NCBI GenBank assembly: GCA_039602395.1
Contig: JBCNJP010000027.1
Span: forward strand, 35,163,841-35,227,840
Length of the DNA stretch: 64,000 nt
Direction: 5' to 3'
Source of the DNA: Deinandra increscens subsp. villosa
Lineage: Eukaryota; Streptophyta; Magnoliopsida; Asterales; Asteraceae
Shown here: one piece after another, positions 1 through 12,110 of the stretch
Position numbering within the stretch: the stretch's first letter is position 1
Layout of the letters: every line of letters begins with the position of its first letter
Notes under the pieces: model-generated
Databases searched by the model: none
What the model saw: only the letters and a program-made list of their open reading frames with translations
Told to the model about the DNA's origin: nothing
Made by a program: the position numbers and the translations under genes

Positions 1-260
1 AGTAAAGAAAATAAAAGAGGGAATGGTATTTTTTATTTTTTATCAAATTCCCTCATTTATAAACTTTCATAACTCTTAGATACGATATTATTTTTTTTTT
101 AAAAAAATTACACCATAAAAACGAGCGTTTTTTATCTTTAAAACGCGTATAGTGTTCCTATATAAAATTTTTTACTCTTTCAATTGTATCAAAATGTTCA
201 GATCATTGTGTCGTTGTGTCATCGGTAAGTAACAGTGTTTGTATCATCGACTCAAAAGAC
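1..260 (+). repeat. Terminal repeat of a long-TIR transposon family (partial copy)
   Basis: About 230 bp (25-255) match the left terminal repeat at 30404-30660 in the same orientation and the right one at 34060-34277 inverted. Shared landmarks are the run TTACACCATAAAAA, TATCTTTAAAACGCGTATAG, and a GTGTC-rich tail followed by GACTC. The other end of this copy is not in the window, so it is a fragment or continues to the left. No coding sequence seen. Confidence 0.6.
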
Positions 261-892
261 CAAAATCACAAACACTAGTTACGTGAAAAAAAAATTAGAT
301 ATCGAAAGTTCAAAACATGGATTTTCGTCAAACTATAAGCTAGCTACTAAGACGAAAACGAAGTAAAATTATGAAAAATGATTAACCCAAGCTAGCTACT
401 AATACGTTCGGGCACCTCGCGTCTGAGGCTACGGACACGCTCGGACGGATCTAGAAGGTTATGCATGGACATATAGTGACTCCTAGAGCTAAGAAACTTG
501 TTTTTATCCGCTTAGGTTTTGCTATTCAAAAAGGGCTTGCGGCGCAGCTTGTTGCCCGCTTGCCCCGTATGTCAGACTGAGTTGTAACCTTTATTTTGGT
601 TTGTTAATAATATAAATTTAAAGCTCGGTTAAAAGTTACTTTACTAAATTAACTCGTGGTGTTTATCAATTTCCAAAAGCGTGTATCAATTAGTTTGTGA
701 ACAAACGATAAGTCGTGGTGTTTGTTTATAAATTGTAATATTGTAATAAATAAATAAATAAAACGTGACAAATTGTTCCCGAAATGATTTAAAAGGTCAC
801 CAATTGCCGTGGTCTCCTTCCCATTACACACCACATCTCTCTCTCTATATCTCTCTCTCTCCCTCTCTATCACACACTCGAAGTGTCGTAAA
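261..892 (+). promoter_or_regulatory. Upstream region and leader of the MYB gene
   Basis: Non-coding sequence between the transposon end and the MYB start codon. A CT-rich microsatellite (about 836-870) lies directly upstream of the ATG and is probably 5' untranslated leader. An AT-rich stretch with repeated AATAAATA at 745-762 is the only TATA-like sequence nearby. The 331-560 part has two copies of GCTAGCTACTAA and a GC-richer segment that I cannot assign. Promoter function is inferred from position only. Confidence 0.4.
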
Positions 893-1811
893 ATGGGCAG
901 AGCTCCCTGCTGCACAAAGGTGGGTCTACACAGGGGAGCCTGGTCCGATGAAGAAGATAACCTCCTCACCCGCTACATTCAAACCCACGGTGAAGGCCAA
1001 TGGCGCTCCCTCCCTTCAAAAGCCGGTAAACACTTCTATCCTTTTTTGTTTTTGTTTTTAAATGATTTAAGGGGTTAGATTAGAGTTGGCCGTAAAAAAG
1101 GAAAAAAAAAAGTGCTTCATCACCTTTAACCATTTCTGAACTAAAAACAAGTACAATCATATTAATTAATTTTTGTTTTAATTAATTGGTACGTCAGGAT
1201 TACTTAGATGCGGAAAGAGTTGCAGGCTGAGATGGATGAATTATCTCCGGCCGGGAATCAAGAGAGGGAGCTTCACCGCCGAGGAGGATGACGTCATCGT
1301 CCGGCTCCACGCCGTTCACGGCAGCCGGTGGTCGTTCATAGCCACGGAACTTCCAGGTCGAACCGACAATGAGATTAAAAACCACTGGAACTCGCATCTT
1401 AAACGGAAACCCGTCGTCGGCGAGAATCACCCGCCGGAGGACGACGACGGATCCAAAACCGGCAAAAAGAAGAAGCCGACGAGGAAAAGGAAAGGGAAGT
1501 CAACAGACGTTCAAAAGTCAACGACGGAGATTCTGAATTCTTCTTCAACAACAACGACTTCGTCGTCGCTATCTTCGTCACAATCGGAACTATCGTTGAG
1601 TTCGTTCTCCGGCGACGGAGAAATGGATGATTTACTTTTTCCTTGGCCGAATTGGTCGCCGCTGTTTGACCAGGAGTTACCGTTTGACTTCGACGGGTGT
1701 GAGTATCTAACGACGTCGTCCGGTGATGATGACGAAAGCAAGATGCTTGAGAAGTTGTATTCTGAGTATCTTAACCTGCTGGAAGATGATAACGGAGAAG
1801 GCGTCGTCTAA
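893..1811 (+). CDS. R2R3-MYB transcription factor (two exons)
   Basis: Nuclear DNA-binding transcription factor of 248 residues. Exon 1 is 893-1025, the intron 1026-1197 (GT..AG), exon 2 1198-1811; the splice splits a Gly codon and yields the conserved joint KAGLLRCGKSCRLRWMNYL. The start was chosen because it opens with the classical MGRAPCC. R2 covers about residues 14-63 with Trp17 and Trp57 visible; R3 covers about 67-114 with F70, W89 and W108 as helix-core residues. The tail has a basic KKKKPTRKRKGK stretch, a Ser/Thr-rich section and an acidic C-terminus, plausible for activation. R2 resembles flavonoid-type MYBs, but no subgroup 7 motif is seen. The bHLH-binding signature is degraded in R3: V77, V84, F91 and E95 replace the usual L, L, L and R. 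The usual second intron, in R3, is absent. Reading frame is intact and the call is firm; the pathway regulated is not known. Confidence 0.93.
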
Positions 1812-2765
1812 GATTGTTTTGACCAAGTCAATGTATCCCATCGTCTAATGGTAACAGTAAAAACTTAAAATAAAAATGTTTCAATTCCCTGGGTGTGTAT
1901 GCGTAGTAAAAATGTTACTTTTTAAATATTTAAGAGTACCTTGTAATCGCGATGTTAAATATTACTAATGTAATTATGTAGATTTAAGTGATGTTCAATT
2001 AATGTAATTATGTAAATTTTAAGTGTGCATGTTTCTCGTAAAGAAACTAGCATGTGGATGATATTTAAAACTCGAGCCAATAGAGTTTTTCTTAACCAGT
2101 GAGTTTCTTTTTAAATGTGATTCTGTATTACTCAAGTATGAAGTGTAAAATTTAGTATTAATGATTGTTATTTCTTTTTAGAAATACTTACTCGGATATC
2201 AAAGATTTAAAGTAGTTTTAACGCTATTAAAAATGTTTAAATTTAAAGTTCGTGTTGGTAAAAATATTTGTTGAATCAAAGAAAAAAGTAATATATTAGA
2301 TGGATTGAAAAGTTGTATATTTCAGTCTTAGAAAAAGTTTAAAGAAAAGAGTACCATGTGGAATATTCGGGGGCAATAAATGTGTAATCATACACGTGGG
2401 GTCTTTTTATGTAACAAATGGAACACACATCGGTTTGGTTCGGCGTAATCGGGTATAAGAGTTTTTGCAACTTATCTTGAAAGCTTGAAAATTGGATTTT
2501 AATAGTTTAAAATATAATTAATTGATCGATAATAATCTAAATTATTAGTTTGATCAGTAGTAGTTTTAATTTTCATTATCGTTATTAGCACCAGTTTAGT
2601 CTCAAAACATTATACATTTACACATGATTTACCCTTGTTTTTTGTTTGTTTTTACTTTTATGCTTCCTTATTTTGTTCAGATTCACTAAAACAAAAATGC
2701 ACAAGTGTCATCCGTTAGAAAATAAATCTATACTTTATGAGTTATACTTATGAAGTATAGAAAAT
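1812..2765. other. 3' flank of the MYB gene, no gene seen
   Basis: AT-rich non-coding DNA. The first 100 bases contain AATAAA-like signals (about 1868) suitable for polyadenylation. Two similar AATGTAATTATGTA blocks occur at 1965-2020. Nothing else is recognisable. Confidence 0.5.
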
Positions 2766-2950
2766 AAGTGTTAAGTTCAAATAAGAACTTTTTATTTTGA
2801 GAACTTTTTATAACTAAATATCAACCACTAATTTCAGGTGGGGACCACTATAATTCATAGGGGTGTTTTTCATATATATAAATTAGTGGCTAAGATTAGT
2901 TCTTTTTAGTCATCAAACCCAATTGGTTCTCAAATGATCATCTCCCTAGA
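2766..2950 (-). mobile_element. MITE-like AT-rich repeat
   Basis: The stretch from GTTCAAATAAGAAC to CAAATGATCATCTCCCT matches, inverted, the repeat at about 33295-33525. Shared blocks include AACTAATCTTAGCCACTA and TGAGAACTAA. It interrupts duplicated GAAGTATAGAAAATAA sequence. No TSD was resolved and no coding capacity is seen. Confidence 0.5.
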
Positions 2951-3412
2951 AAATAAATAATAAACTTTTTATAGATGTAGTAGGTAAAAATCTATACTTT
3001 ATGAAGTATAGAAAATAAATAAATAAAAAATCCTATAGATGCAGTAGGTAAAACATAAATGGTCACCTAAGTAAATAACTATACCAAAAATTATTTAATT
3101 TTTTGGAGCATCTGCATATCTCCTCTTATAAACTTGAGAAATTGCATATATCTTTAAATCATGCTTAATAGGCATTGCATATTATACATCAAAAACTTAT
3201 GTTTTAAAGAAATATGCAATTTTGTTTCGTAGTAGGAGATATATACAATTCTCCCTAAAAAAATTATAACGATATAAATAATATGTTTAGAGTTAAAATG
3301 ATTTGAATTTAGCAAATATAAATAGTAAATGTGACTTGAAATATTCCTATTTAATCTTGCGACTTATTTTCTTAATACGAAAATATAGCATCATAGTTTT
3401 TGCATCGTGCTA

Positions 3413-3544
3413 TTAAATTTCACTACCATCCAACATCTTACATAAATTGTAATTATTCCAAAACACGTGAACCCTTTGTGTGCGAAGGACCCTCGAGACC
3501 CACAGTGGTCGATTAACCTCAATGTTATTGTTGTTGTCCACCAT
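3413..3544 (-). pseudogene. Short ORF kept in both arms (left copy), unknown
   Basis: A 43-residue reading frame (MVDNNNNIEVNRPLW...) with a counterpart at 63129-63263. Upstream on the same strand, at about 3690-3720, lies an AACGGCTATGTAGCCATT-like inverted repeat, as in the Harbinger-type elements of this window. It may be a first-exon remnant of such an element. No family is recognised and expression is unknown. The two copies differ at about seven residues. Confidence 0.3.
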
Positions 3545-4544
3545 CATGATTTTTTTTGTTGCGTTTTTTAAAGTTTTGAAAGTGTTCAAAGATAATAAAG
3601 AAGTTTTGTGATAAACTTTTAACACCTCAACCACCTATTAATACTTGTTCTAGGGGTGAAATTATTGAAAAATCAACTTCCAACAGCCACAAACGGCTAT
3701 GTAGCCATTATAAAAGAAGGTCAAAAAAAAATTGAACATTAATAAGCGGTTATTAATTGGCTCAAAAAACTGGTTTATAACTGTAACAATTTGAAAAACA
3801 CCTAACCGGTTTCAAAATGTCGGTTTTTCCTAGTTATAAACCGATTCTTATAATACCAGCTAAAAACCGGCTCGTTTACTGGTTAAAACCCCGATTGAGA
3901 TCGTTTAACCGGTTATTTTACGCACCTTCGCCGGTGGGCCATTGTTGCTTTTGCTTTAACTTTCAAACTGTTAATATTCAACATCATTACGTTTTACATT
4001 AAAAGACAAAAACAGTGTTTATCACGTTGTTTTTTGTAGTATAGTAGAATTTTGTACGGCTCTAGTTTTTTCTTACTTTGCTCATCGTCATCTTTCTAGA
4101 AAATCATCAACGTATTCCAATTTAAATAAATAACAAATATGCACTTTATTCGTGGGAAAATGCTTTTTTTTAACAATTATTATTTTATCCATCATAATCA
4201 TAGGGTTTGAACTCGATAAAATCTTATCCATCACAAAAATACTATTAGAACATAGATCCTTTGGTTGAGAAAATACATAATATGATAACTTCTTCATAAC
4301 ATTTAAATATTAAATATATATTTACAAATTATAAAGAAGAAAAATTCTAGCAAATTTCTTCGACACGAACCTCACTAATCGATTAAAGGGTTTGTTGATA
4401 CACATGTATTATACGTTTTTTTAAACAATAATCATCGTTCATGGATTAGTTACTAAGGGTATAATAGTAAAAAATCAGTCTATTGTATCATCGAAGATCA
4501 AGTCCTGATCGATTAAATCAAGAACATGATATTGGTGAACATAC

Positions 4545-6064
4545 TGTTGAAATTTTGGGAGAAAAACTAGTGGAAAATGGTTTTTTTTTACTAAGTGTGA
4601 AAATAAGTTTTTCACAAACTTTGGACTAAAATAAAATACAGATAACACAGGTTGTTACCTCTGTGTTTTATGGGTTTGTGTAGTACGTTGTGAGGGCTTT
4701 CCAACACATCAAACCACGTCCAAATCCGAGCTCGTATAAATGAGATATCTATGCTTAAAGTTGAGGGTTCGAAGCTGTCAAAGCTGCGAAAATAAGAGAG
4801 AAAATGCTAAGTATAGCATGAGAACTCATCTCACATTGGTTGAGGGATGAAACCAAAAATGGTTTATAAGGTGGGAACCTTACCAACTATTGTTTCCTCT
4901 AGTAGGACACATACCTTGGACCCTGAGAGGTGCGAAGCACCCCTAACTCGCACTCACACTCGCACGCGCGCGTGGCGTGGGCGTATGAGGCCCTTTGCAC
5001 TTTGCATTTTGCACGCTCGCTTCGCCGCGAGCCGCTTGAGAGCCACCTTATTGTTTTTGGGTTCAACCGGAAGTTGTTCCGGTTGAAGTCCAAGCGGACC
5101 TGTGTGGTCCGGGCGGAATGTGAGTTGAGCCGGAAAAACTGGTTCAAGCGGAAACAGTGCGTGAGTTCAGCCGGATACTGTTCCGGTTGAAGTTCAAGCG
5201 GAAAAGGAGTTCCGCTTGGAGTTCAAACGGAAGTTGAACCGGAAGATCAGTTCTTCCGAAAACAGCTATTACGCGGAGATTCCTCCGGAATGACAGCTGT
5301 AAACGCGTTTTGAGCTAATTAAGGCAATTCCGTGTTAATTAGAAATCAGTTTTCATTAAAGACGTTTAATGCAAAGTTTGACTACGAATTAACTTAGTGT
5401 GTTCTCTAAGGCTCTCATCCACTATAAATACAGCATCATTAGTTGAGGCTAGATACACCAGAATTCACAATATTCCTCTTCTCTCTAAAACTCTCTATTT
5501 TTCTTCTTCTTCCTATATTCATCCTGTTCGTCAGGTTATTCGAGGACTCAAAGGTATTTTCAAGCTTAGAGTTATCTCGGCCGTACAATACGGTTTAGAC
5601 GATTGTACCCTGGGAAACAAAACGGATCTTCGATAGACCCGGAATTTGTTTTAAGAGACCCGGGTTTTGACCCGAAGCCTTCGCCAAGGTTCTTTGGAAT
5701 CTTATTCTTTTCTTCAAAATAATTTCAAAAGATTTCCCTCAAACCTTTTTCTTATAACTTTCTGTCACTATTTTCTTTCATTCAAACTATTATCTTTTTC
5801 ATTACAAGTTTAGACAAGTTCTGCATTCATTTCATATGTATTGTAATTTTAATTTATTTCATTTACTTGTAATCTTTTATTCATTTCCTTGTATTGTATT
5901 TCATTTCCTTGTAATATTTTATTATTTCCCTGTAATTGTTGATAGGAGTATAGATCAACTTCATATCAAGTGTATTGTAATAGAATATGTTTGTTTTTTT
6001 TGTTGTTGTAATCATACTAAATAAAAGTATTTATTTTATTTAAATTGCGAGCGGTTTTCCTACA
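4545..6064 (+). mobile_element. Solo LTR, 1520 bp, TSD CATAC
   Basis: Starts TGTTGAAATTTTGG, ends GGTTTTCCTACA, and is flanked by the 5-bp direct repeat CATAC (4540-4544 and 6065-6069). A TATA box TATAAATA sits at 5423-5430, followed by a CT-rich leader, as in a promoter-bearing LTR. The U3-like part (5050-5260) has repeated CCGGTTGAAGT and AAGCGGAA blocks in both orientations. No internal domain or second LTR is present, so it most likely arose by LTR-LTR recombination. Copia affiliation is likely from overall style but not provable. Confidence 0.85.
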
Positions 6065-7940
6065 CATACACAAATCAGATATTAGAAAAATAACTCAAAA
6101 CTTTTATTGATTTGTCACACCATAAAATACCCTGCTTGACATCTATTTATAAGACCTTCTTGACTTGGGAACCAAGTCTACTTAGAGTCCTAATACAAAT
6201 CTAACACAATTAAATAAAAATAACTCGTCTATCTAATTAAATGGGATTTAACCGGCTTGTTTAAAGCCCTTCCCGATCTATACCGACTTGTATGAGTTCT
6301 CGGTGTCCTTGGAATTAGGAATTAGCCGGACCAACAGAAGATGATCACCATATTCATCGGTACGTTAATGGGAATTTATGTATTTGTTTGTTATGTTTGA
6401 GAGCATACAAAGCCTCTTGTTAAAGCTTTTAAGCTTGTTCTAGCCACTTTCTAGTTTCTTCTAAGGTCACTCCTTAGTTTTATGGTCAAAAGTAGATGAA
6501 AAGAAACCTCCAACTCATTATTGTCATATTAAATATGGTATAGAATATCTTTTTTTATAACGACAAATTTGGATCACTGACAGTGACATTATCCACCCAC
6601 CCAATCATCTCCAATCCCCATCAGAAGGAAACTCACCATAGATGAGAAAACCCCCTGACCCAGCCTTTCGGAACATTTAATTGGTTCAATAATTAGTTAA
6701 GAGTCCTTTAATTCTTTGGACAATAGATTTTTTTTAAGTAAAACTTTTGTCCACCACACGTTTGAACCTCATAACTTAAAAAGACAAAGCCTTAATTCCT
6801 TGAACTGATATAAATTTTAAACGCACACTTTGAGTTTCATATCTCATCTATATTAGCTTGATTTTCGACAATTTATTTCTTATCCACATGATAGAACTTA
6901 AACACAATAAATATTAATTATATTAATCGCGATTACATATAAATATATGTGTTCAAAGTTAGTGAAAAACTATTTTTTATACTTCTCTCTCTCATTTGTG
7001 ATTTTCACAATCATTAAAAGCATTTGGTTTTCTTGCTTTTAATAAAATTTTTAACCCTATTATGCTGAACTTCACATAATTTTCACTAGTTAGGAGAGAT
7101 TAGGAAGTACACAACTCCCATCTATATAGTTTGCGGTACTCCCCCAAAGTGACCTCCGTAGATTACATGTGTAGGTTGTCCTATTGAACTTTGATATTGA
7201 GACATCTAGTTAACTAGGTTAGGTTCCCTTATGTCCTCTTTTCCATGAGCTTTACTCTCATTCCACAACTTCACCACTCATCAACTCTCAAATTGGTTGG
7301 ATCTAAAACATTATGTTTGTCTTCACAAAGTCACAAACCATAATTATCACTAGAGATCAATTGCTATAATGTTTTCTTGGCTCGTAAGTGATTATTTCAG
7401 TGTCAACTCCCATGCTTTATGTATGTTATATTGTCAGATATCTAACTAGATTTTGAATATAACAAGTTGCAATGTGTCTAAGGACTCCTTAGATTTTCAA
7501 AGACCCTCGTGTACGTACTCCACTTGGTCATGTTTTACAATATTAATTTGGTTTTGCCACAATCTTATCACCAAAACTCTTCACATACTTGTTATCAAAT
7601 GCACACCCTCCACACTCAAGCCTTAATATTGGATAAAGTTTATCCTCAAGGGTAAAGAAAGGTTCCTCTTCCTATATGCGTCGAGACACCTTCTCCTTTT
7701 ATACATGGGACAAAAACAATTCTCTTTTTCTATACATATTAGAAAAGGGTTCTCACTCTCCATTCTATCTCCCACATTACTTGCACTTGCACTTTGATCA
7801 ACTTTGTGACAATTCACTTATGAGTACGCACAAAACTTTTTTTGTATCTTTGTGTTGGTGAGATTAACAAACATGCGCTCACATGAGCTTCTGAGCTAAC
7901 TAAAGCAACATATGCAGCCTTAGTGTGAGCTTCAAACCCT

Positions 7941-8119
7941 CAGGGATGAAGCTTTCCCGGGCCAGATCGGGCCCGAGCCAGGGACGTTTTTTCGCTCGGT
8001 AGTGTAAATTAATTTATATATGTTCAGTCCGAAAATTTTTATTTACATAGTCCGGTCCCATCCTTTTTGACCCCATGACTTTCGGCCCCAATCGTTTTTT
8101 GACGCAAGCTTCGCCCCTG
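7941..8119. mobile_element. Old hAT-type MITE, present in both arms
   Basis: Ends CAGGGATGAAGCTT and AAGCTTCGCCCCTG form imperfect terminal inverted repeats. Flanking 8-mers CAAACCCT and CAGAACCT differ at two bases. The same insertion is at 37130-37309 in the right arm, so it predates the inverted duplication. Non-coding. Confidence 0.6.
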
Positions 8120-9382
8120 CAGAACCTAAGTAGTGTTTGAGCTAATCTTGTCATAGTTGGCCAAAAAAACATCATTTTTTTTTTAATAATTTCTGAGTAG
8201 TCTTGTATCCTGAAAGATTCTGAATCACTGTCTAAGATTACTGTGGATACTGTGTAGCAATTAGTACCAGTGATTCCTTTCTCCATAAGTACTTATCTCT
8301 TTGTCCTCAAACCAAAAGAGGACCATCTTGTAATTTTGTTTAATTATACACGAATTTATTCTTGTGTCCCCTCGTTAAATGATCTCCAAAGATCATGAAG
8401 ATTAACAAGTGCTTGTCTAGTAGAGAAACATTCTTTCAAGTTTAATTAGACAAAACTATATAAACTTATTTGTTATCTTAAGGTCGTATGTTAGAAAAAT
8501 TCCATTTGTATGTCGCATACATACTTGACTCAATCACTTAGTTTGAGATCATTGCACTTTATCCATTGATCTCATAAGCATCACCATGAATCATAAGATC
8601 TTCATCACAAGTCTTGTTTCAAGTCATTCCGGGGAACACATTTATCGTCAACATGATGAATTAAACTTGTATACAATCACTAATGTCTTGAGATATAGTC
8701 AATAAACTGACACTCAACAACCACGGCATTTATTAACAATAACCATTAGAGGGTTTGCTCATGTACGTATTTAACACGGTCTTCTTTAAACAATAATCAT
8801 TCGCTCACAATCTTGTATTCTAGGATACAATAGCAAGAAGTGGTTTGTTGTATTGCTGGTGATGATAATCAAGCATGAAATTCATCAATATATTGATGTA
8901 AATTGATGTGTGTTTGTTGTGTTTAAAAGCATACAAAGTCTCTTAAGATGTCCAAGCTCTTAAGCTTGTCCTAGCCTACTTTAAAATAAGGTACACCCAT
9001 AGTTTATAGTCAACAAGAAAATTAAAAGAAACATTCAACTCATCATTGTCATATTAAAAGTTGTATTAAATATCTTTAGTAACATTTTAAGTGGTTCAAA
9101 AATGTGTTAGGATTCGTTTAATTGCATGGACTTAAATACTTGATCTATATAATTAATTTCAAACACACATCTTTGACCTTTAATAACTCATACATCTTAG
9201 AACAATTTTGGATATAATCAAGGTCGAAACTATATAGTAGCCAGGGGTAGCCCGTGCTACCCCTTAAAATCATACTCGAAGAGAAAACAAATTGGAATTT
9301 TCTTTTATGTACGCATGCTACCCCTTAAAAACCCGTAAGCTTGTGATACCCCTTAAAAACCATTAGTCCGTTACCTAACCTA

Positions 9383-9672
9383 CAGTGGCGGATCCAGGAA
9401 AGAATATCAGGGGTAGCGGGGACTAACAGGGGTTCGGGGGTAGCGCCGCCGAAATTTTTTTTTAGGTAGTTAACGGGCTTTTAATCATATTTTTAAGAGG
9501 CTTTTGATCATATTTTTAAGTAAAAGCCATAAAATTTCTTCCAGGGGTCGCGAAAAATTCGTTTCAGGGGTCGCGAAAAACCGAAAACCTATAAAAAAAA
9601 AAATTGCACGTAGGGGTAAAAGTTCAGGGGTAGCTGGCGCTACCCCGTGGGCCCTTACTGGGTCCGCCCCTG
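9383..9672. mobile_element. hAT-type MITE, 290 bp, TSD CTAACCTA
   Basis: Begins CAGTGGCGGATCCAGG and ends GGGTCCGCCCCTG. The 8-bp target duplication CTAACCTA (9375-9382 and 9673-9680) is perfect, as expected for hAT transposition. The right arm has the single uninterrupted target (TAGGTTAG at 35871-35878). It carries no transposase; the long ORF across it is not coding. Confidence 0.9.
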
Positions 9673-10639
9673 CTAACCTAAATCTCCCTTAAGATGAAAC
9701 TCACATTATAAAACAATAACAAGTTTGAAGAATCTGTTTCCAGAGGTTGTCAAGGTTTTTAAGATGGGGCTCACCTAAATTAAATACCCTTTAAGATGTG
9801 ACCACAACCAGGGGATCTATTCAATAGACCCGTCAGGGGCTGCCGCCCTTTGGGGCAGCACTTTGGACCACGCTCTCTTGAATGTTAAATACATTTATGT
9901 GTATGTACTAAAGATATTTAATACAACTTTTGACGAACGAAAATAAGGCTTTCCTCCTCAGTCGTAACCCAGCAACAACTTCGGTAATCCTCCACCACAT
10001 TTTCCAAGCCCGTTTCCTATGGCGGTTTTCAGGTGAGAAAAACGACCACGTCTCCCTTAGTACTTAAGAAGATAATGAAGGTGGTTAATTGTGCATGTGT
10101 GAAATCGACCAGACATCACATGGTACTATGGTAGGCTGCAATCTGCATTCATATATATGATGGAATTGAGAATTATGAAAATGGCCCATGGACCATGGTC
10201 CATCCTAGTCACTAACCAATGAACTCTGTTCCATAATTGTTCTGGCAAAATATTATCTTTACAACCGTACTAATCATAAAAGTTGAATAGTCGATATAAA
10301 CTAAAAAAATTCCTTACTTTTCACGTCTCCTATGGAACATATCACTTTTCACATATCCTGTGTTTCCTTTACGTCAATTACACATCCGTAAAAGCTATCT
10401 TTATATATTGGAGGAGGTAAATTAGTTCACGTTAAAAGCAACCAGCTGGACGGCCACACATATACATGAGTACTAGTTGATTTAGTGGCTTTAAAAATAA
10501 AAACTAGTTGATTTAATGTGTAATTATTATATAACTTGCGTCTATTTACGTACACGAGTTTATATTAGACATAATAATTAGTCCAGTATAAAGTATATTT
10601 GTACATATTTTGCAACAACAAGATGAGATAGTCAACTAA

Positions 10640-10950
10640 TTACGATTAATTTCTCAGCGGTGTATCGGGATTTTTTACCCTAGATATATCCACTGTCTTG
10701 AGTTCAAACCTCATAGCGTGGGAACTCATGAACGCCTCCCATTTGCATAATCGGGTGGGAACTGGACAAGCTCGTAAACCCTTCTTTGTGACTCGGAATC
10801 GAGTACAAAGCACAATTCTTTATTCCCCACCAATATCTCACAAAGTGGTGTAAGCGAGACTCGAACTTGACTCTTTTTAATCACCGGGCCTTTTCAATCA
10901 CAAGTAATTAAGGAGCTTAACCATTACACCAACTTAATTACTTGATAATT
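10640..10950 (-). repeat. Old tRNA-related SINE-like sequence (left copy)
   Basis: On the minus strand TAATGGTTAAGCTCC (box A-like) is followed by GTTCGAGTCTC or a variant (box B-like) about 60 bases later; a similar half, with GAGTTCAAACCTC, is adjacent on the plus strand. The same sequence is at 34625-34920 in the right arm, so it is older than the duplication. It does not fold as an intact tRNA. Confidence 0.4.
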
Positions 10951-11267
10951 ACGATTAATTAATTCTCAAAACCCATAATGCACAAGTTGGTACGTACGAT
11001 ATTAGATTAATATATATCTGCAAAGATTAAGTATATAATTATCATTGCACCGGCTTAATACGACCCCGGATCTTCTTTCACTTGGTGGCCGGCTTTCCTT
11101 TACTTCCCTATCGTCCACGATCAACAGGGAACTTCAAGTGCCGGTACAAAAAATTAAATCTCAACTTAATGTCAAATTTGAAAAGATGATTAAAAAAAGG
11201 ACTCAAATTATGATCAGTTAGGTTCAAACAAGAAGTTTAAGAAGGATTATAGGTCTAAAACATGTCT

Positions 11268-11825
11268 TCTAATTTGGTCACGAGACTTTTAACTTTTATA
11301 CTTTTTTATACTTTAATCACGAGACTTTTAGACTTTTACGTATTATACCACTTAACTTTTTAACTTTCGTTTTTTATTCGACTAATTTCATTTTTTAGGA
11401 TACTTTTAGAGTTTCTGAATTTGACGATGACCTTTTTCATAGTTTTATACTTCGTCGAAGTTTTTTTTTTAAGTTTTATTGTCTTCTACTTTGGCCACGA
11501 AACTTTTAACTTTTTATTTTCGTTTTTAGTATATTTTTATATTTTTATACTTTTACCACAAGACTTTTATACTTTTACATTTTATACCCATTAACTTTTT
11601 AACTCTCTAACTTTTAAAGTTTTTTTTTTGTTTTAATTTTGTTGTCTTCTACTTTGAACACGAAACTTTTAACTTTTCTACTTTCATTTTTAGTATACTT
11701 TTATAATTTTATACTTTCATCACGAGACTTTTAGACTTTTACGTTTTATACCACTTAATTTTTTGACTTTCGTTCAGTATACACATTCAACCCCGCAGCA
11801 ACGCGCGGGGTAGTAACCATCTCGT
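11268..11825. repeat. Left-arm-only insertion with CACGAGACTTTT repeats
   Basis: Homology to the right arm stops at both edges. Inside, a block built on CACGAGACTTTTAGACTTTT and CACTTAACTTTTTAACTTTC recurs three to four times. Near the right edge is a GC-rich hairpin (CCCCGCAGCAACGCGCGGGG at 11790-11810) of the type found at Helitron 3' ends, but no CTAG end follows, so Helitron origin is only possible. Non-coding. Confidence 0.4.
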
Positions 11826-12110
11826 TATTATCTAAAGAATTTTCAATTACTGTTCATTTCATGTTTTTTCTATTAGCACATCACTTTTAGGGACGGATTA
11901 GTTTTTCCTTGTCTTTAATTTACGAATTCGGTCATTGCATTTTGATTTGCTACTTGAGCATAGAAGTTTTACGAAAGGGAATCAGATTTGTTTTCCTTAA
12001 TTTGTCTTTAATTTAGCTGTTGTTTTTGCTAGAAGATGCCATTTGACATCTATGACATTTGCTTAATTATTTCTAAATTTTGCAACTTCAAAATTGATAT
12101 CATACTATTC

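Noticed and set aside
4847..5190. Arg/His-rich small ORFs on both strands
   Set aside because: They fall in the GC-rich part of a solo LTR and have no domain.
10640..10950. Functional tRNA gene
   Set aside because: Box A/B-like motifs only; no cloverleaf, and the sequence continues as a SINE-like repeat.
11790..11825. Helitron 3' end
   Set aside because: Hairpin present, but no CTAG follows at the proper distance.
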